Assembly: GCA_015655415.1 (NCBI GenBank)
Contig: JAATFB010000010.1
Span: forward strand, 1-41,310
DNA length: 41,310 bases
Origin: Actinomycetales bacterium
Lineage (GTDB): Bacteria > Actinomycetota > Actinomycetes > Actinomycetales > Microbacteriaceae
Direction: 5' to 3'
Made by a program: the position numbers and the translations under genes. Under the pieces are notes generated by a model, which worked only from the letters and a program-made list of their open reading frames with translations, did no database searches and was not told the DNA's origin. Shown here piece after piece: positions 39,423 through 41,310 of this stretch (position 1 is its first letter; each line of letters begins with the position of its first letter).

Positions 39423-40082
39423 ATGTCTGCTACTGAGACCAGGACAGTCAAGGGTCTGCTCGGCACGAAGCTCGGCATGACCCAGGTGTGGGACGAGAAC
39501 AACAAGCTCATCCCGGTGACCGTCGTCGAGATCACGCCGAACGTGGTGACTCAGATCCGCACACCCGAGGCGGACGGCTACAGCGCCGTGCAGATCGCCT
39601 ACGGGGCGATCGATCCGCGCAAGGTGAACCGGCCGGCGAGCGGCCACTTCGAGAAGGCCGGCGTCACCCCGCGCCGTCACCTCGCCGAGGTGCGCACCGC
39701 GGACGCCGCCGAGTACACCCCGGGGCAGGAGCTCACCGTCGAGGAGACGTTCGAGGCCGGTCAGAAGGTCGACGTCGTCGGGACCTCGAAGGGCAAGGGC
39801 ACCGCCGGCGTCATGAAGCGCCACAACTTCCAGGGCGTCTCCGCCTCGCACGGTGCGCACCGCAACCACCGCAAGCCCGGTTCCATCGGTGCGTCCTCCA
39901 CCCCGAGCCGCGTGTTCAAGGGCATGCGCATGGCCGGCCGCATGGGCGCCGAGCGCGTGACCGTGCTGAACCTGACGGTGCACTCCGTCGACGCCGCGAG
40001 GGGCTTGCTGCTCGTCAAGGGCGCCGTCCCCGGCGCGCGCGGCCGCATCGTCTTCGTCCGCAACGCAGTGAAGGGAGCGTAG
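39423..40082 (+). CDS. rplC: 50S ribosomal protein L3
   Basis: The 219-residue protein has [19 protein letters not shown] near the start, [14 protein letters not shown], and the conserved loop [20 protein letters not shown] that reaches toward the peptidyl-transferase centre. Length and order in the operon are standard. It lies four bases before rplD. Confidence 0.98.
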   Translation: MSATETRTVKGLLGTKLGMTQVWDENNKLIPVTVVEITPNVVTQIRTPEADGYSAVQIAYGAIDPRKVNRPASGHFEKAGVTPRRHLAEVRTADAAEYTPGQELTVEETFEAGQKVDVVGTSKGKGTAGVMKRHNFQGVSASHGAHRNHRKPGSIGASSTPSRVFKGMRMAGRMGAERVTVLNLTVHSVDAARGLLLVKGAVPGARGRIVFVRNAVKGA

Positions 40083-40086
40083 TCGC

Positions 40087-40740
40087 ATGGCTGCCTCGAT
40101 CGACGTTCTCGACGCCGCCGGCGCCAAGGCCGGCTCCGTGGAGCTGCCCGCGGAGATCTTCGACGTCCAGGTCAACATCCCGCTGATCCACCAGGTGGTC
40201 GTCGCGCAGCTCGCCGCCGCGCGTCAGGGAACGCACAAGACCAAGAGCCGCGGCGAGGTCTCCGGCGCCGGCCGCAAGCCGTTCAAGCAGAAGGGCACCG
40301 GTCGGGCCCGCCAGGGCTCCATCCGCGCCCCGCAGATGACCGGCGGCGGCATCGTGCACGGTCCGACCCCGCGCGACTATGCCCAGCGCACCCCGAAGAA
40401 GATGATCGCCGCGGCGCTGCTCGGAACGCTCAGCGACCGGGCTCGCGGTCAGCGCATCCACGTGGTGGAGTCCCTCGTGGCGGGCGACGCGCCGTCGACC
40501 AGGGACGCGGCGACGCTGCTGAACTCGGTCGCCTCATCCAAGCACGTCCTGGTCGTCACCGACCGCGGTGACGAGCTCGGCGTGAAGAGCGTGCGCAACA
40601 TCCCCAACGTGCACACCCTCGCGTTCGACCAGCTGAACGCGTACGACGTGCTCGTCTCCGACGACATCGTCTTCACCAAGGCTGCTTTCGACTCCTTCGT
40701 TGCGAGCAGGACGACGAAGAAGGAAGAGGTGAACGCGTAA
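40087..40740 (+). CDS. rplD: 50S ribosomal protein L4
   Basis: The 217-residue protein has the L4 loop region [20 protein letters not shown] followed by [13 protein letters not shown], and [16 protein letters not shown]4 lines the exit tunnel and in E. coli also represses its own operon through the leader, which is relevant to the structured leader here. The TAA stop overlaps the rplW start by one base. Confidence 0.98.
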   Translation: MAASIDVLDAAGAKAGSVELPAEIFDVQVNIPLIHQVVVAQLAAARQGTHKTKSRGEVSGAGRKPFKQKGTGRARQGSIRAPQMTGGGIVHGPTPRDYAQRTPKKMIAAALLGTLSDRARGQRIHVVESLVAGDAPSTRDAATLLNSVASSKHVLVVTDRGDELGVKSVRNIPNVHTLAFDQLNAYDVLVSDDIVFTKAAFDSFVASRTTKKEEVNA

Positions 40741-41039
40741 TGGCCACCGTCAACAAGGATCCGCGCGACGTCATCATCGCGCCGGTCGTGTCCGAGAAGA
40801 GCTACGCGCTCATCGACGAGGGCAAGTACACCTTCCTCGTCGACCCCCGCTCGAACAAGACCGAGATCAAGCTCGCGATCGAGAAGATCTTCAAGGTCCA
40901 GGTCGCCTCCGTCAACACTTTGAACCGCCAGGGCAAGACGCGCCGCACCCGTTTCGGCACAGGCAAGCGCAAGGACACCAAGCGCGCCATCGTCACCCTC
41001 AAGTCCGGTTCCATCGACATCTTCACGGCTGTCGGCTAG
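40740..41039 (+). CDS. rplW: 50S ribosomal protein L23
   Basis: The 99-residue protein shows [20 protein letters not shown] and [20 protein letters not shown], characteristic of L23, the tunnel-exit protein that docks trigger factor and SRP. ATG 40740 shares its A with the rplD stop (TAATG), implying translational coupling. Confidence 0.98.
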   Translation: MATVNKDPRDVIIAPVVSEKSYALIDEGKYTFLVDPRSNKTEIKLAIEKIFKVQVASVNTLNRQGKTRRTRFGTGKRKDTKRAIVTLKSGSIDIFTAVG

Positions 41040-41056
41040 GGAGCAAGGGAACAACC

Positions 41057-41310
41057 ATGGCCATTCGCAAGTACAAGCCGACGACGCCGGGCCGCCGCGG
41101 CTCCTCCGTGGCGGACTTCGTCGAGATCACCCGCTCGACGCCCGAGAAGTCGCTGCTCAAGCCGTTGTCGAAGTCCGGTGGGCGCAACAACCAGGGGCGC
41201 ATCACCACTCGCCACATCGGCGGCGGGCACAAGCGCCAGTACCGCGTGATCGACTTCCGCCGCAGCGACAAGGACGGCGTGAACGCCCGCGTCGCGCACA
41301 TCGAGTACGA
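41057..41310 (+). CDS. rplB: 50S ribosomal protein L2, 5' part
   Basis: The first 84 residues are present, reading [40 protein letters not shown] and YRVIDFRR, a clear L2. The gene runs off the window end. AAGGGA precedes ATG 41057, 17 bases after rplW. Confidence 0.98.
   Translation, partial: MAIRKYKPTTPGRRGSSVADFVEITRSTPEKSLLKPLSKSGGRNNQGRITTRHIGGGHKRQYRVIDFRRSDKDGVNARVAHIEY

Noticed and set aside
1..41310. Mobile elements, CRISPR arrays, tRNA or rRNA genes
   Set aside because: I looked for transposase or integrase motifs, evenly spaced repeats and tRNA-like cloverleaf ends and found none.

Overview
The window comes from a high-GC actinobacterium. The ribosomal proteins at the right edge and the EF-Tu tail at the left edge look like Microbacteriaceae, most likely Microbacterium or a close relative; this is a judgement from familiarity, not from a search. 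Signals consistent with this are the actinobacterial -10 pattern TAnnnT, frequent GTG starts, many ATGA/GTGA overlaps, and several genes whose start codon lies 6-7 nt after a -10 box, as in leaderless transcription.

Layout. Positions 1-182 hold the 3' end of tuf and a strong terminator. Positions 39104-41310 hold the start of the S10 ribosomal operon (rpsJ, rplC, rplD, rplW, partial rplB) behind its own promoter and a hairpin-rich leader. The roughly 39 kb between these two housekeeping blocks is a complete cell-surface polysaccharide locus. It contains a DUF4012 membrane protein, a small LAETG sortase-type protein, a priming polyprenyl glycosylphosphotransferase and a PAP2 lipid phosphatase. 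Next comes a tightly coupled minus-strand operon (class III aminotransferase, glucose-1-phosphate cytidylyltransferase RfbF, pyruvyltransferase-family protein, PIG-L deacetylase, GT2). Divergent to it is a plus-strand pair (CDP-glucose 4,6-dehydratase RfbG and a C-methyltransferase-like protein). After these are an unknown membrane protein, an RfbC-type 3,5-epimerase, several GT4 and GT2 enzymes, a 1088-residue secreted glycosidase-like protein, a one-module A-T-TE NRPS-like protein and a Wzm/Wzt ABC exporter. The right part holds more glycosyltransferases (one a three-domain fusion), a Wzy/O-antigen-ligase-like polymerase, a low-molecular-weight tyrosine phosphatase and a Wzz/BY-kinase.

How it probably works (inference). 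The glycosylphosphotransferase loads the first sugar on undecaprenyl phosphate. The ten glycosyltransferase genes (twelve GT domains) extend the chain, using among others a CDP-linked 6-deoxyhexose made by RfbF, RfbG, the epimerase-type enzyme and possibly the C-methyltransferase-like protein and aminotransferase. Pyruvyl, deacetyl and perhaps acyl or peptidyl decorations could come from the pyruvyltransferase family protein, PIG-L and the A-T-TE protein. Export would use Wzm/Wzt, with the Wzy-like protein polymerising or ligating, and the BY-kinase/phosphatase pair controlling chain length. No flippase (Wzx) is seen, so the presence of both an ABC exporter and a polymerase is unusual.

No tRNA, rRNA, CRISPR array, insertion sequence or integrase was recognised.
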